DNA of 64,000 nucleotides from assembly GCA_029582155.1 (NCBI GenBank), contig CM055902.1:17087011-17151010 (forward strand), given 5' to 3'. The notes beneath the pieces were generated by a model. It was not told where the DNA came from. It saw only the letters and a list, made by a program, of their open reading frames with translations, and searched no databases. Made by a program: the position numbers and the translations under genes. Source of the DNA: Panopea generosa. Taxonomy: Eukaryota > Mollusca > Bivalvia > Adapedonta > Hiatellidae. Shown here one piece after another: positions 22,991 through 37,900 of the stretch (the stretch's first letter is position 1; each line of letters opens with the position of its first letter).

Positions 22991-25900
22991 GTAAGTTTAA
23001 CATGTTTTATTTTACATCAATTAAGAAACAATTTCTCTTTATTATGGTAAAACTAGGAATTTTGGATTTACAATGTATAACGATTTGTTCGAGGTTATAA
23101 CAGATTGTCCTTGTGGGATATTGAACCAATAGGGCATTTTTACAGAATTTTGGGAAGGCACTGCTTAAAAATTGGGGAAAATATGCTCATGGTTTCGAAC
23201 TATTCGGAAGAAAATGGCTTATTTTCAAACTTTTTGGAGACATTTGGGAATTATTTTGGTTAATTTTTTTTTTAAAAAAATAAATTTATTTTGCTTGGAT
23301 ATCAGTGTAAAGATGTGACCCAACACACACATGACCATTACTGGTAACAATGTTTCTGAGATGAAAAGGAAGATTGAGAATGGTTAATTGGGTCAAGGTC
23401 ACTGTTACTAAAAGTAGAAAAAAGGTTTGCTGCTCAGTAATTTTAAGTAACCTTTAAAGAGAGTATATCAGGAAAGCCTCCTATACATGCTTTACAAATT
23501 TAGAAATAAAATAATTATTAAAATGGATAAAAAGCATCTCATTATCGTTCAGACTCTTTCTAAAATAATTTTGACTACTTGTAAACCTGTTTACTGGATC
23601 AAATTGAAATAAAATTGATATCGTGTGACTCATTGGATACGTCGCAAAATATGTTGCCATTTTAAGCAGGAAATCTATTTTGGTCTTACCTAGGCGTGAA
23701 GCCCAAGTTGGGAAAGCCCTTTTCAATATATATATATATATGTTATTTTTTCATGTTTAAATAGATATCTTTTTAACAATACAGGGTCAGTGAGTATATG
23801 TGGGCACAGTATATTGTAAAAAATGTTTTTAGCCAATCTTAAAATGTTGAAAAATTCTGATAGATATTTGATTTAATGATTGGTGTGAAAATTTCACATT
23901 ATTGGTGATCGTATTAATGTATTAGCTGGGTGCCCGTATTATCATAGTAACTTTTACTACAAACATTGAGAAAAAATAGTAAAAAGATGTTTGCATTAAT
24001 TTCCACATTGTGATGCATAATTTTTTAAATTGAATGGAACGCCATCTCTGGTTGCTTATAAAGATGCATTTACCTCATGCTGATCTCACCTGTATAGATT
24101 GGTTATATAAGTTTATATTGTACACTCTTTCATAGATTGTATGCCTTGATTGGTTATATAAGTTTATATTGTACACTCTTTCATAGATCGTATGTCTTGA
24201 TTGGTTATATAAGTTTATATTGTACACTCTTTCATAGATTGTATGCCTTGATTGGTTATATAAGTTTATATTGTACACTCTTTCATAGATTGTATGCCTT
24301 GATTGGTTATACAAGGTTATATTGTACACTGTTTCACACCTGTATAGATTGGTTATATAAGTTTATATTGAACACTCTTTCATAGATTGTATGCCTTGAT
24401 TGGTTATATAAGTTTATATTGTACACTCTTTCATAGATTGTATGCCTTGATTGGTTATACAAGGTTATATTGTACACTGTTTCATAGATTGTATGCCATG
24501 ATTGGTTATACAAGGTTATATTGTACACTGTTTCACACCTGTATAGATTGGTTATACAAGTTTATATTGTACACTGTTTCTCACCTGTATAGATTGGTTA
24601 TACAAGTTTATATTGTACACTGTTTCACACCTGTGTAGATTGGTTATACAAGTTTATATTGTACACTGTTTCACACCTGTATAGATTGGTTATACAAGTT
24701 TATATTGTACACTGTTTCACACCTGTATAGATTGGTTATACAAGTTTATATTGTACACTGTTTCACACCTGTATAGATTGGTTATACAAGTTTATATTGT
24801 ACACTGTTTCACACCTGTCTAGATTGGTTATACAAGTTTATATTGTACACTGTTTCACACCTGTGTAGATTGGTTATACAAGTTTATATTGAACACTGTT
24901 TCACACCTGTGTAGATTGGTTATACAAGTTTATATTGAACACTGTTTCACACCTGTGTAGATTGGTTATACAAGTTTATATTGTACACTGTTTCACACCT
25001 GTGTAGATTGGTTATACAAGTTTATATTGTACACTGTTTCACACCTGTGTAGATTGGTTATACAAGTTTATATTGTACACTGTTTCACACCTGTGTAGAT
25101 TGGTTATACAAGTTTATATTGTACACTGTTTCACACCTGTGTAGATTGGTTATACAAGTTTATATTGAACAATGTTTCACACCTGTGTAGATTGGATTTA
25201 CAAGTTTATATTGTACACTGTTTCACACCTGTGTAGATTGGTTATACAAGTTTATATTGTACACTGTTTCACACCTGTATAGATTGGTTATACAAGTTTA
25301 TATTGTACACTGTTTCACACCTGTATAGATTGGTTATACAAGTTTATATTGTACACTGTTTCACACCTGTATAGATTGGTTATACAAGTTTATATTGTAC
25401 ACTGTTTCACACCTGTATAGATTGGTTATACAAGTTTATATTGAACACTGTTTCACACCTGTATAGATTGGTTATACAAGTTTATATTGTACACTGTTTC
25501 ACACCTGTATAGATTGGTTATACAAGTTTATATTGTACACTGTTTCACACCTGTATAGATTGGTTATACAAGTTTATATTGTACACTGTTTCACACCTGT
25601 ATAGATTGGTTATACAAGTTTATATTGTACACTGTTTCACACCTGTATAGATTGGTTATACAAGTTTATATTGTACACTGTTTCACACCTTTGTAGATTG
25701 GTTATACAAGTTTGTATTGTACACTGTTTCACACCTGTGTAGATTGGTTATACAAGTTTATATTGTACACTGTTTCACACCTGTGTAGATTGGTTATACA
25801 AGTTTATATTGAACAATGTTTCACACCTGTGTAGATTGGTTATACAAGTTTATATTGTACACTGTTTTATAGATTGTATGCCTTGAAGACAGTTGAGCTT

Positions 25901-28900
25901 GATGACAGTAAAAAGACGCGGACCAAGGATGCGGTACAGCGAGAAGCAAAGTAATAGTTTTAAATTTACTGGAATTAATTTCTGGTCAAATTTTGGCCCT
26001 TTTCCACAACAATGCTTTAATAAGTCCACCTGTTTCATAAAATGATTTTTTTTTAGATTTTTCGATAGAGTTTTTTTCAACACATGACAGATTATGTATG
26101 AAATATCCAGTTTTATTGGTGGAGAAAGACCTTGGAATGAATCTGAGTAAGAAACTGGTAAACTTAAGATTGGACTGGGCTCAAACCCATGACCTCGGCG
26201 GTGAGAACTAAGTGATTATTTGAAGACAGCGCCTCAGACCACTCGGCCATCAAATACTCCATCAGATATTTTAAAATAGTGTCTTAAGATACAGATTATT
26301 TAATCTTGATCTCCTTCAATGCTTGGTTTTAGAATATCGAGCATCGAAGATGATTGAGACAATTACCAGAGTCCTGCGCAAATAACACACTACCTCCGTC
26401 TTTTAACAGTCAGACTCCAGAAGTTTCTGACTCATTTGGTACATTCGTTCGTTTCGACACCGAGTATTCATTTTGTTGCCGACTCTACATCAATATAACA
26501 ATAAAACTTAATATTAAATTTAAATAGTAAAGTTTTACACAGCACACAATTGCACATTTGGAATAGATGTTATATGGAAGGATATTCAATTATCTATATC
26601 TCTTTTTCAAAGCAGCTTTGCTGCAGGTTTCTTTTTGTTGGTACAGACCGTAATCCATTCAAGTACACCAAAATTGCATGTTAAATGCGTTTGTTTTGCG
26701 TTTGAAATGCTTTATAGTTTTGTTTGCAGTTAAAAACGATACTAAAGGCATTTTAGTCTGTGTTTGCATTCGAATCCTTTACTGTGTATCGTTAACCATG
26801 TATCGTTTAGCATTTATCGTTTACACGGTGTGCTCACCAATCGCATCATCTCTGGTTGTCCAATTGTTCATCCATTACGAAATATTTAGTTGCAATTGAA
26901 TAAATAGTAAGAACTATATATTTAACGAAATCACCGGGTGTTATATGATATTATATTGATTAATTAAATTAAAGTGATATTGATTAAAATCTTTCTGAAA
27001 GATTGATAACTACGCCACCCTATTTAAGATATGGTCTACCATATAGGTTATGATTTGTAGCATGACAGCAGATTAATATGTTACAAAAAACTCAATCTTT
27101 GAAATTAAATACACACAGTAAGCACGTCATGTCAATTTCATTAGATTAACATGTTACGGTCACGTTATAATTATATGGACGCTCAAAGCAAGACTGGTTC
27201 ACACTAAAGTTAACATTATATGCCATGCCTTAATTTATATAGTGAATGCACAATCTTTATGTCTATATAACTCTGACACAATTTATTTCTGACCTCGTTC
27301 TAATGTGTGATGTCATCACACTGACAGTTTCTTGCATCATTTTACGTCGTGTTCTGTGTCACTAATGTAAATGAATGGTGGAGGGGGCTGGGGGAGGGGA
27401 GTCGGACGGCATTATAATAAAAAAATTATGCCTGGTTGGTGTTTTCATAAAAATAGATACTTTGAAGGGTAAAAGTTTTATGCCTTGTGGCAGGGCTTCT
27501 AAAATTGCTGGTACTTCCGTCTTTAGATCTTTTTTCTTCTCGAAATTTTATAAATTGTCTATAAAACCCGTTTGTTTGTCATGAGGTGTGCCAAATGGGG
27601 TCAAATTAGGCTAAACCTTTATTGATATTAGGGAAGCTACCAGAAAGGTCAATCGTAGTAGTAGTTGCACGCTTCTGGTATGTGAGCAGTGGGCCATATC
27701 AGATTGAAATGTGTTTGATCAGTAATTCTTTGATCTACATGTACAAGCTGTGTTACGACAAATAACCCCCACCCCCACAAAAGTGCATTAAGAGTAGTGA
27801 CCGTAAATAAAATGTAAAAAGCATTTGAAATTAATACCATCGTTAATTTAACTTTAATCCATTATTTTTATAAATTTCCTACAGAATCTGACAAGCGTTT
27901 AATTTTTTTAAAATAAATGACATAAACATGTCTGACACTTTTAAGGAGTTTTATGTACATTACACCGATAGAATTATTTTTACATCCTTACATCACGAAT
28001 TTCAAAGATACCAACACTTAGTGAAATAGCATGTGTCATAATAATGTTTGTTTCATTGGTGATGTCATGGGACATTGACACAAGGTGATTATTAAATGCA
28101 CAGCATGTTCTAAAAAAAGTGTGAAAACTTTTCCTAATTGTCAATCTTATAACAGAACAGCAACATAAATCGGTGTGTAGATCAGTTAATTGGGGGAGTT
28201 GTGTAAGCAGGCTATGCATCACCTGATTGTTTTATCACACTTTTACAAGCAAAGACACGATGCCCGAGGCAATGTTTTTCACGGATCATTCGGGATTGAA
28301 ACTTATAACAAAGAAATTAAATTAAAGTTACAGGTAAAGCCATTTATAGAATTTAAATGACTAAAAGAGCAATCATTTGGATTAATTATTTATTTCATTG
28401 TCAATATACCTATAATAATATTAGAGGATATCCAAATCTTCATTGCATATCCTAAAAATACATTTAATTTTTGTTGCATTTAACGTTTGCATTATCATTT
28501 GGTATCGTTCTTGGATTGTTGTCCTGTTGTGTGCATGTATCGGTTTGTGTATCGTTTTGTTTGCATTTTTTAATCCATTTGTATACCGTTTGAAACGTGT
28601 TTGATATTCGTTTCGTTTGCGTTTGTTTGGTGTACTAGAACAGTTTGCGGTCTGTAACAAGGTGTACATGAATTTTGATTACAGGATTCTGTCTCAGTTG
28701 AAACACCCCCATATTGTCTTGTGTCACAAGTCTTACTTTGATATTACAGGATTCTGTCTCAGTTGAAACACCCCCATATTGTCTTGTATCATGAGTCCTA
28801 CTTTGATGACAATATGGAGAACCTGAATATAATACAAGATTACTGTGACGGGGGAAATATGGATGACAAGGTGAAAGAAGCTGCTAGGGTAAGATGTGCT

Positions 28901-31900
28901 GTTGAACCTTTCTAATAACATTAACCCTTTACTTCACATAGACACCTTTGGACACCTCTAATATAGGTGCCTTTGGACACTTCTAATATAGACACCTTTG
29001 GACACCTCTAATATAGACGCCATTGGACACTTCTAATATAAACACCTTTGGACACCTCTAATATAGACGCCATTGGACACTTCTAATATAGACGCCTTTG
29101 GACACTTCCAATATAGAAGGCTTTTGAATTAGTGGGTGAATTATGTTTATTGTACTGACAGAGTGGAAAACAGTGCAGGAAGTGCTCAGATTGCTCGTTA
29201 CAGGCAATCTGAACTCTTCCTGCACTGTTTTCAAAGACCTTCTGTGATTGGTGCAATAAAACGTGTATCTATGGAGTAAATGGTTACACTTGGGATTATT
29301 TGTTAATAATAATGAAACATTGATGCAATAAAATCTTTCTAATTATAAATCTTCAATGGATGTCTTAGATTATTATCGCCGCTTTTCGGTGAAAATTGGG
29401 TGACAAATTTGAATTCACATGTATTATGCAGCATGGTCAGTGAAAAGTGCTGGATTGCTATATTTATCCATAGAATGTCTGTTAGATTTACAATAATTAT
29501 TATAAATTTTGTTGTCTTTAAAATGAATGAATGAATGAATGAATGAATGAATGAATGAATGAATGAATGAATGAATGAATGAATGAATGAATGAATGGGG
29601 TTTTACAGTGAACCAACACTCGATAGGTTATTCGATGCCAACAGGAAGGAAGATTCTAGGCTCACTCTACTTGTACAAAAATAACAAATTAACATACAGA
29701 TTGGTTTAAACATATTTATTCATTCAAATGTACATATATACACATAAGTTAAGGTATAAATATGGATTAGAACAGAAGACGAAATCTTATAAAGTTCTTC
29801 TCCATGACATATATATTGTGAACAGAATTTGCAGTTTATTAACAATTTGATTTATGCTTTTAGTACATGTATTACAAATATAGCATACCCTATTTACCTG
29901 ATGAATTGGGACACCCTATGTTTTGGGACACCCTTATTTTTCAGGAAAATAATTTTTTTTGATAATAAAAATTGGGACACATTACAATTTTTAAAAAAAT
30001 TCTCATCATTGGGACCTTTAAATTTTTATATTGTACATTTCTATTTTCTTTTTTCCATTAGTTCCACATGTATTGGGATGAAATTACTGTATTAACACTA
30101 TGTATCGGGACAGTAAAAAATAAATAAAATAATATGTGTTGGGACAGCAAAAAATTTAAATATTGTTGCTGTCCCAATGCATAGGGTAAATATGGAAGTT
30201 CAAAATATATTTTATAAAAATAAAACATGCAGATTAAAAAGAAGCATCAACAAACGAATATGCGGAATAAACCTAGAACCTTGATACCTGTAGAACTACA
30301 GAGTTTTAGCGAATTCTATTGTATTGTGTCTTTTAAACTGCAAAGTACAGTCGACTTTCTTGTTTTCAGAAAAGCAAACATTTTGAAGAGTCGCAAGTTA
30401 TGGAGGTATGTAAAAGTTTTGTTTGGACAATGGTGGAGGCGGTATTATTCTCTGAGACATCTAAAGGCACAAACTATTATGTTAAATATGTGAGACTTCA
30501 AGGTTGACTCAGACTCAAAAAATTGTTTGAGTTTCCTGATAGTTTGAGTTTACAATGTTTTCAGAGTAATACAAGAAAAGTCCATATTTTCAGGATAATT
30601 ATTAGTGCCCCTGCTGGTTTAATGGGAAACTTACGTCTAACTATTGTCTTAAACTTCTTTTAACTATTCAAGTGGTAAAACACACTGGTAGGGGACGTAG
30701 GTTAGATCCCCAGTCGGGTCATATCAAAGACTTGAAAAATGGTACTAGAAACGTTTTTGCATTTGGAGGACAGCTCTTGGTCTGGTTTGCCCTGTGTCTG
30801 CGGCATGATATTCTAGTATGGCAGCACTAAGAATACTGTCTCAAGTAGACACCGTTGCAATATCATGACTGAAAAAGGGTTTGTTTAAGTAAAGTTGAAC
30901 ACCATACAGTTTCTCTTCCATAAACTCAGCACAGACACCTAATATTCTCATACAGGGGCTAAGGATGTCTGCTATTATTTACCAGTGCTGGATACTTTTA
31001 TCTGACCTAAGTGTCAAGATTAAAATATACACTTGGATAGAATGAAACTAAAAAGGCTAGTCACAGAAGATAAATCGGTGTATATGCTAAGAAAAAAGTT
31101 TTATGTAGTATGTAGATTCTTATTCTAGGTTTGACTGATTAAGTAAGAATCTTAATAGGGCCTCAGCTCCAATAAAAAAACAGACGAAACTTGTTCTCTT
31201 GATATTGGAGAGACTGCCAGAAAACATTGAGATATCCGAATCAATATTTATTTTCATCGCCTGATAATTGTTGTATGTCAATTGTACTTTTGTTTTCATG
31301 CACGGTCCATGCAGTAGAATTGCACTGTGGTGATAAATGCTAATATCCGGGTCCTTCGTTGAAGCTGCACCCAATGAGCTTAGTGGTTAGAGCGTCTTAC
31401 TGTCAATTCAGGGGTCGTGAGGACGAATCCCCGCCAGCCATAATCTCTGTGATGTTTGATATATGACATTGCGTCTCATTATCATTCGTCTCTCACCACT
31501 GATACAAGTGGGAATGTTATCAGTTACTTGCGGAGATGGGTGTGCTCGAGTACTGGTTAACCTTCCAGGATCCCAGGAAACAGTGGTAAGGTTAACTGAT
31601 CGTCTGCTAGCCTTCGATGGTTTATAAATGACATTAAATATTCAATCAATTTGAAATACTCGCCAGTGTGAGATATAAGTTAAGGCTGATTGAATCTTTC
31701 AAATGATAAAGTACAATTTACATTCAATCACCCAATTCAATGGCACGATGTTTTGCAGCTTTCTATCAGTCATTAAAACTGATACCTTTGCCTTTGACTG
31801 GTAATTAATGTCGCATCTTAAATAAACTGTGAAAATAGCACACGTAGATTTTGACACCACATGGAAAAGCACACAATGCTATATCAGCAATAACTATATC

Positions 31901-34900
31901 GAGACGAACATTTAATTTAAGGTGTGAAATGATCAATCAGTAACTCAAATGTGATTGAGATATCCAAAAATATTGACAGACAATATTGAGCAAAAAGGAA
32001 TATATTTACATACACAAAGAAGGGTTAAAGTTGGGGATGATGGCAAAATGTATCAACACTACCGGAATATCAACTCAAGCAATATTGGGATAACGAGTTT
32101 CAACTGTATTGTTATGTCGACCTAATGACTTAATACTAGTGAAAGGTTCTTATAATCTGCCATCTTATGTGACTATAATAATGTCAGATTTTAAATAAGT
32201 CATGAAACAATTCATATGTTTTGGTTTTGTTTTACTTTCAGTGGTTTATTCAGATTATTATGGCAGTACAATATATACACAGTAAAAAAGTTTTACACAG
32301 GTATGTAGATTCTATATATATATATACACAGTAAAAATGTTTTTAAGTAAACAATGTACACACAATAAAGTTTTCCAATTTCCCTATATTAAAAACAATG
32401 TATACTGAATGCCATTAAAAAAAATTGAATGTTGAATATGTTTTTTATCGGTTCATATATATAAATTAATTTGTTAAATTTGTGTGTAAAAGAGATGAAA
32501 TTTGGTATAAATTGAAAACCAAGGTAAGAAAGTTTTGTCTTGGTTTAACATTCATGTTATATTTATACTTGTTACATTACCCATATTTGCAATTTTTAAA
32601 GGCTTTGTAAAAAAGTAGAGCATATGGTACAGTGGTATGGAGCATCAAACCCATGATTGTTGGGTCGTGGGCTCGATCCTCTGCCACAACTATGCAGGGT
32701 CCTTAAAAGGAAGAAACATTATCTTAAAAATAACATATGCTTAGTACTGGTCCTACACAGGAATACTTCTGAGCATGATGTGTCTAAGTTGTTAAAACTT
32801 GTTTCAGTCAATGAAAAAAAACAAAAAAAACACCCTCCCCTTTTTCAGAAAAATTTGGATGATAATCTAGTAATTAATTTATAATGGCATAAGGTAAGGT
32901 ATTTACGGGTATCCACCTAAGTTTAATGCATTTTTATGAAAATTTGAACAATTATGATGGAGGGGAGAGAGAATGTCTCCCCGGGGCATTTGTTTGGAAC
33001 AATTTGCAGGTTCAATATACAGTGTGCACATAGCAAAAAAGTTGCGCAATACATATAGATTGAATAAACAATGTATACACAGTAAAACTATTCTACACAT
33101 GTATGTAGGTTCCACATTAAATGTGAGAGATGTAGTGTTCATGTAGTTGTTAATGTGAGGAAATCCGAGGACATGAAACCGGTATGATTCAGACTCCTAT
33201 CCACCATTAGTTGTGGGAATTCGTGATAATTTCGTTCAAAATATTCTGTCTCATTACATGTTTGTTAAAAGAGTTATTTCACAACTTAATTATATACTGT
33301 ATTTGATTACAGGGATTTGAAGGCAGAAAATGTGTTCCTGACAAAGAAAAATGTGGTGAAAATAGGTCAGTTTGTACTTGTTTCTGTGCCTTTTAAATCG
33401 GTCCTTTCATTATGTACTATAATTTCATAATTTTGAAGTTCTGAAAACTTTCACACACACAAAAAATACAGTTGGCATAAAAACAAACAATTGTTTGGGA
33501 ATTGCAGAGTTACAAGAGTTTTTATGTTGGTCTGGTCTCCAAACAATTCTGAGCTGAGTGAAATTTTACAACTGTGTTTATATAACTGTGAAAACATACA
33601 AATAAAGTTGAAACAACGAGCTATTTGAGAAAAAGGAAAAGGTTATATATCAGGTAAAGTTTAATATCAGTTTGCAAAATTATACACTACCATGTATGTT
33701 ACTTTTAATGTGAATTTCATTGATGTTCAATGTGCGATTCAGGGCTTGAAATTTCTTATAAAACCTACTCGTCCTCCCTTTCCAGCATTTGTTTATTGAA
33801 TGCTTAAATCAAAGAAATTTTAAGGTTACCAAGTTTCTTAAATCTTATTCATCCTGACCAAAGGTTCACTCATCATGACAAGTGGATGAGTGAAATTTTT
33901 CAGCCCTGCGATAGTTTATACATTAATTATTTTTATAGCATACATGTATTGGAGGATATATACCAGGTTATCATTGATATTTAAGATTATTGTGTCGCCC
34001 AACAACTCTAGATACTGTTATTCTGTTAAACATTTGCTGCATATTCTAGTTTACATGTACCCATTTGTTAATATTTCCAGGTGACTTTGGAATTTCTAAA
34101 GTATTGGAGAACACTATAGATGTTGCGCAGACCATTGTTGGAACACCCAGCTACCTGAGTCCCGAACTTTGTCAAGACATTCCATACTCATCCAAGTCTG
34201 ATATATGGGCAAGTTCACAAAGATTTTCATATTCATTTAGTCTGTTTTTAGATTGTAAACACATTTGGAATCAGAAAACTTGGTTTGACATTATATTGAT
34301 TATAAAACAGTCAAGACAAAAGTATTGATATTAAAACAGACACAAGTGTTACATTAAACCAAGATAGAACACTTTCTGATTCACTGTCAGTTCTCCTGGA
34401 TAATACATACCGACACATAGGTCAGAGGTAAGAGTCTTTTATTTCCTGATTAATTTGACCTTACACAGGCTGTCAATCAGACAAGTCTATAATCCAATCA
34501 GCAATCGATAAAGGGTCCAACATTGCCATTTTCCTTAGACAAGCTGATGGTCGCTAAGTCAACACTTAATTGTATTTACTTGGACAAACGCTACATGGCC
34601 ACTGGGCAATGGTTTTTCTTGTGTCTATTGCTGATTTCTTGTTAGTTACATTTCTTCGCACATGAACAAAAAAAAATAATAATAAATTAAAATCTGTTAC
34701 ATTGTCTTTCTAAGATCATGAAAATAAATAAATTTTGAAGAGACTCCAATAATAGATGTACGCTATATCTATAATCTGTGGTTGATCTACTTGTAAGCCA
34801 TTCCTATTAGACCAATCCTTGAATTATCAGTTTTGGAACATATGTAACAATGCTGTACATGTGTCAGTTCATTTCTGATTTGATGTGTTGAACATTGAAG

Positions 34901-37900
34901 CAAATAAATAATATTTAGCGTCATTTTATGCTATCAATGGCTTAAAGACAACCAGTTGCCTAACCACTCTTTTCTGGGATCCCGGGAGTTGAACCAGTAC
35001 TCAAGGAATCTCATCTCTGCAAGTAGCTGATAATTTTCCCACTTGATACAGCATACTAGTATATCGATCATGCCAGGTGGGGATTTGAACTCATGACCTC
35101 TGGATTGATAAACGCATTATCAACTCGAGGCAGCAAATATGAAAGTAGAATACTCTTGTCTATAATTCAGCTTATTGCTTGACTCTACAACAGTACATTT
35201 TTTGTAGGCTGTTGGGTGTCTGCTTTATGAGATGTGTGCCCTCAAATCTCCATTCGATGCTCAAAATCTCATCAGTCTGTTTTTCAAAATCATCAAATGT
35301 GAATTTGAGGTAAGTGATTATGATGGCAGTGTGTAAATATTAGTTATGGTTTTGTTATTTAACGCAATTGTAATTGTGAATTCATATTTACATCAGTTAA
35401 CAGTGACACTTTCATCTGCTTGCCAAATGGTCTATTATGCAATCTACATTGGTGTATATTAAAATTGACTTGAGTTAAGTTTTTTCGATTCTTTATAGTT
35501 TAAATTGACTGTTTTGTTCTTTGGACTCAAATAAGACACAATTGAGTACCAGCATCTGCCATTAACTTATACTTTCTTATGCAAATTATTCATTTTGTGA
35601 TGCATTATACTTTGCTAGCTATATTAATTTTCCCTCACTACATGTACTTTCAAGATTTTATGTACAAATTTAGGAGTAATTGACCATTCTTTTTTCGCCT
35701 TCACATTTTGATCCGGGTCCTCCTCGGTCGAGTGATCTAAGGCGCCCTCTCAAGATCACTTACCTCTCACCGCTAGGGTTGTAGGTTCGAGTCCCGCTCG
35801 CTCCAAAAACATTATGTGAGAAAGTTTGCCAGCTACTCCCGGAAGGATGTTGGTTCTACTCAGTCTGAGGTCTTCCTCACCAGTAAAACAAGATATGCCA
35901 TATATAACCTGAAATGTTTTGAAAATGGTGTAAAACCCATTAAAAAAAAACCTATTTTGATCAGCTTGATGTTACAGTTAAGTTCCTTGATTGTATTCCG
36001 TCAGTTGTCAATATGATGAAGATGCAAGTTTGGTGATACTTAACTTCTTAATGAAAAACACTCTGGCTCAATTATGGTTCCCCTACAATAGCATATTCTG
36101 ATGCTATACATGTGTATAATATGATAAAATAGATGCAACTTTGCTGTATTACAGAATATGAAATTTTTCCTAAGGTTTGAGAACTGGTGAATATGTTAGG
36201 GATGAACATGAACTTTTTAATGTTAAATTGTGACCAATCCCCAGTAGCTATTGTCAAATACCCGGCTATGTATGATACAGTTGATTGATTCTATATTTCA
36301 GCCAATCCCCAGTACCTATTGTCAAATACCTGGATATGTATGATACAGTTGATTGATTCTATATTTCAGCCAATCCCCAGTACCTATTGTCAAATACCCG
36401 GCTATGTATGATACAGTTGATTGATTCTATATTTCAGCCAATCCCCAGTACCTATTGTCAAATACCCGGCTATGTATGATACAGTTGATTGATTCTATAT
36501 TTCAGCCAATCCCCAGTACCTATTGTCAAATACCCGGCTATGAATGATACAGTTGATTGATTCTATATTTCAGCCAATCCCCAGTACCTATTGTCAAATA
36601 CCCAGCTATGTATGATACAGTTGATTGATTCTATATTTCATCCAATCCCCAGTAGCTATTGTCAAATATCCGGCTATGTATGATACAGTTGATTGATTCT
36701 ATATTTCATCCAATCCCCAGTAGCTATTGTCAAATATCCGGCTATGTATGATACAGTTGATTGATTCTATATTTCAGCCAATCCCCAGTAGCTATTGTCA
36801 AATATCCGGCTATGTATGATACAGTTGATTGATTCTATATTTCAGCCAATCCCCAGTAGCTATTGTCAAATACCCGGCTATGTATGATACAGTTGATTGA
36901 TTCTATATTTCAGCCAATCCCCAGTACCTATTGTCAAATACCCAGCTATGTATGATACAGGTGATTGATTCTATATTTCAGCCAATCCCCAGTACCTATA
37001 GTACAGAACTTCACGAAATCATACAGAGTATTCTAGTCAAAAGTCCAGATGATAGACCAAGGTGAGTGGCTTTGAACAACTTTTGATTGTGATAATTATT
37101 TTCTATATTGATCACATTGTTACACTGATGTTAATTGCTTCTGAAGTTTGGTTGTATGAGGCAACAAATTGTGTATTTGATAAAATTTGTTGGAACACTG
37201 CAGTTTTGAAGGTATCAAGGTTCTAGGTTCATCCGGTTGATTTTGTTAATTTTTATGCTCCCTGAAGGGTTAGCATATAACTGTTGCTTTGTCCATCCGT
37301 CCATCTGTCTCCAAAGATACTGAAGGGAATCTAGTGACTCTTAGAACACGGAAAGAGAGCAATATAATGGATATGCATTTTTTTTGGTTATATTTGCTTG
37401 TTTCCAATAGAATCTGCTTCTGACTGCTTTGTTTTCGAAAAGTGTTTTCTTCTTACAGTCATTACTATTATCTTAATAGCAATCTGGTTGGGTTAGTTTG
37501 AGAAACAATGCTTTTTACACAATCAGACTTCGCATCATAGGCAAGTGTATCGTTTCATTGAAGTGTTATGCTGAGGTAGTTGGCGACTTGCAGAGATAAG
37601 GTGTAAACCTCCATGCAAACAGACAAACATTGTTGAAGTGGGTGAACCTTGTGAATAATTGTTCCTAATACGTGATCATGTGTTTCGTAAGAATAACTAT
37701 AAAACTGTGGCAAATGAATATTTAATAAGATTTATTTCATTTCCAACAGTGCAAGTGCAATTTTAAATACAGCGCTAGTAAAGAAACACCTCGCCAAATT
37801 TATACAAGAAAAAGAAAATCTCCTGCAACAGAAGAGCAGCAAGGATGATTCTATTACATCTCCGAATACACAAACAACCCCCACAGCAAGGTCAAAGTCT

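Noticed and set aside
24075..24638. Small proteins in the intron 1 array (both strands)
   Set aside because: By-products of 51-bp units, which are a multiple of three; no independent start signal or domain.
29829..30095. 88-residue ORF at 29.8 kb
   Set aside because: Lies across an inverted-repeat MITE in a T-rich tract; hydrophobic random translation.
34065..34328. An independent 87-residue ORF
   Set aside because: It is exon 7 of the kinase read past its GC donor into intron 7.
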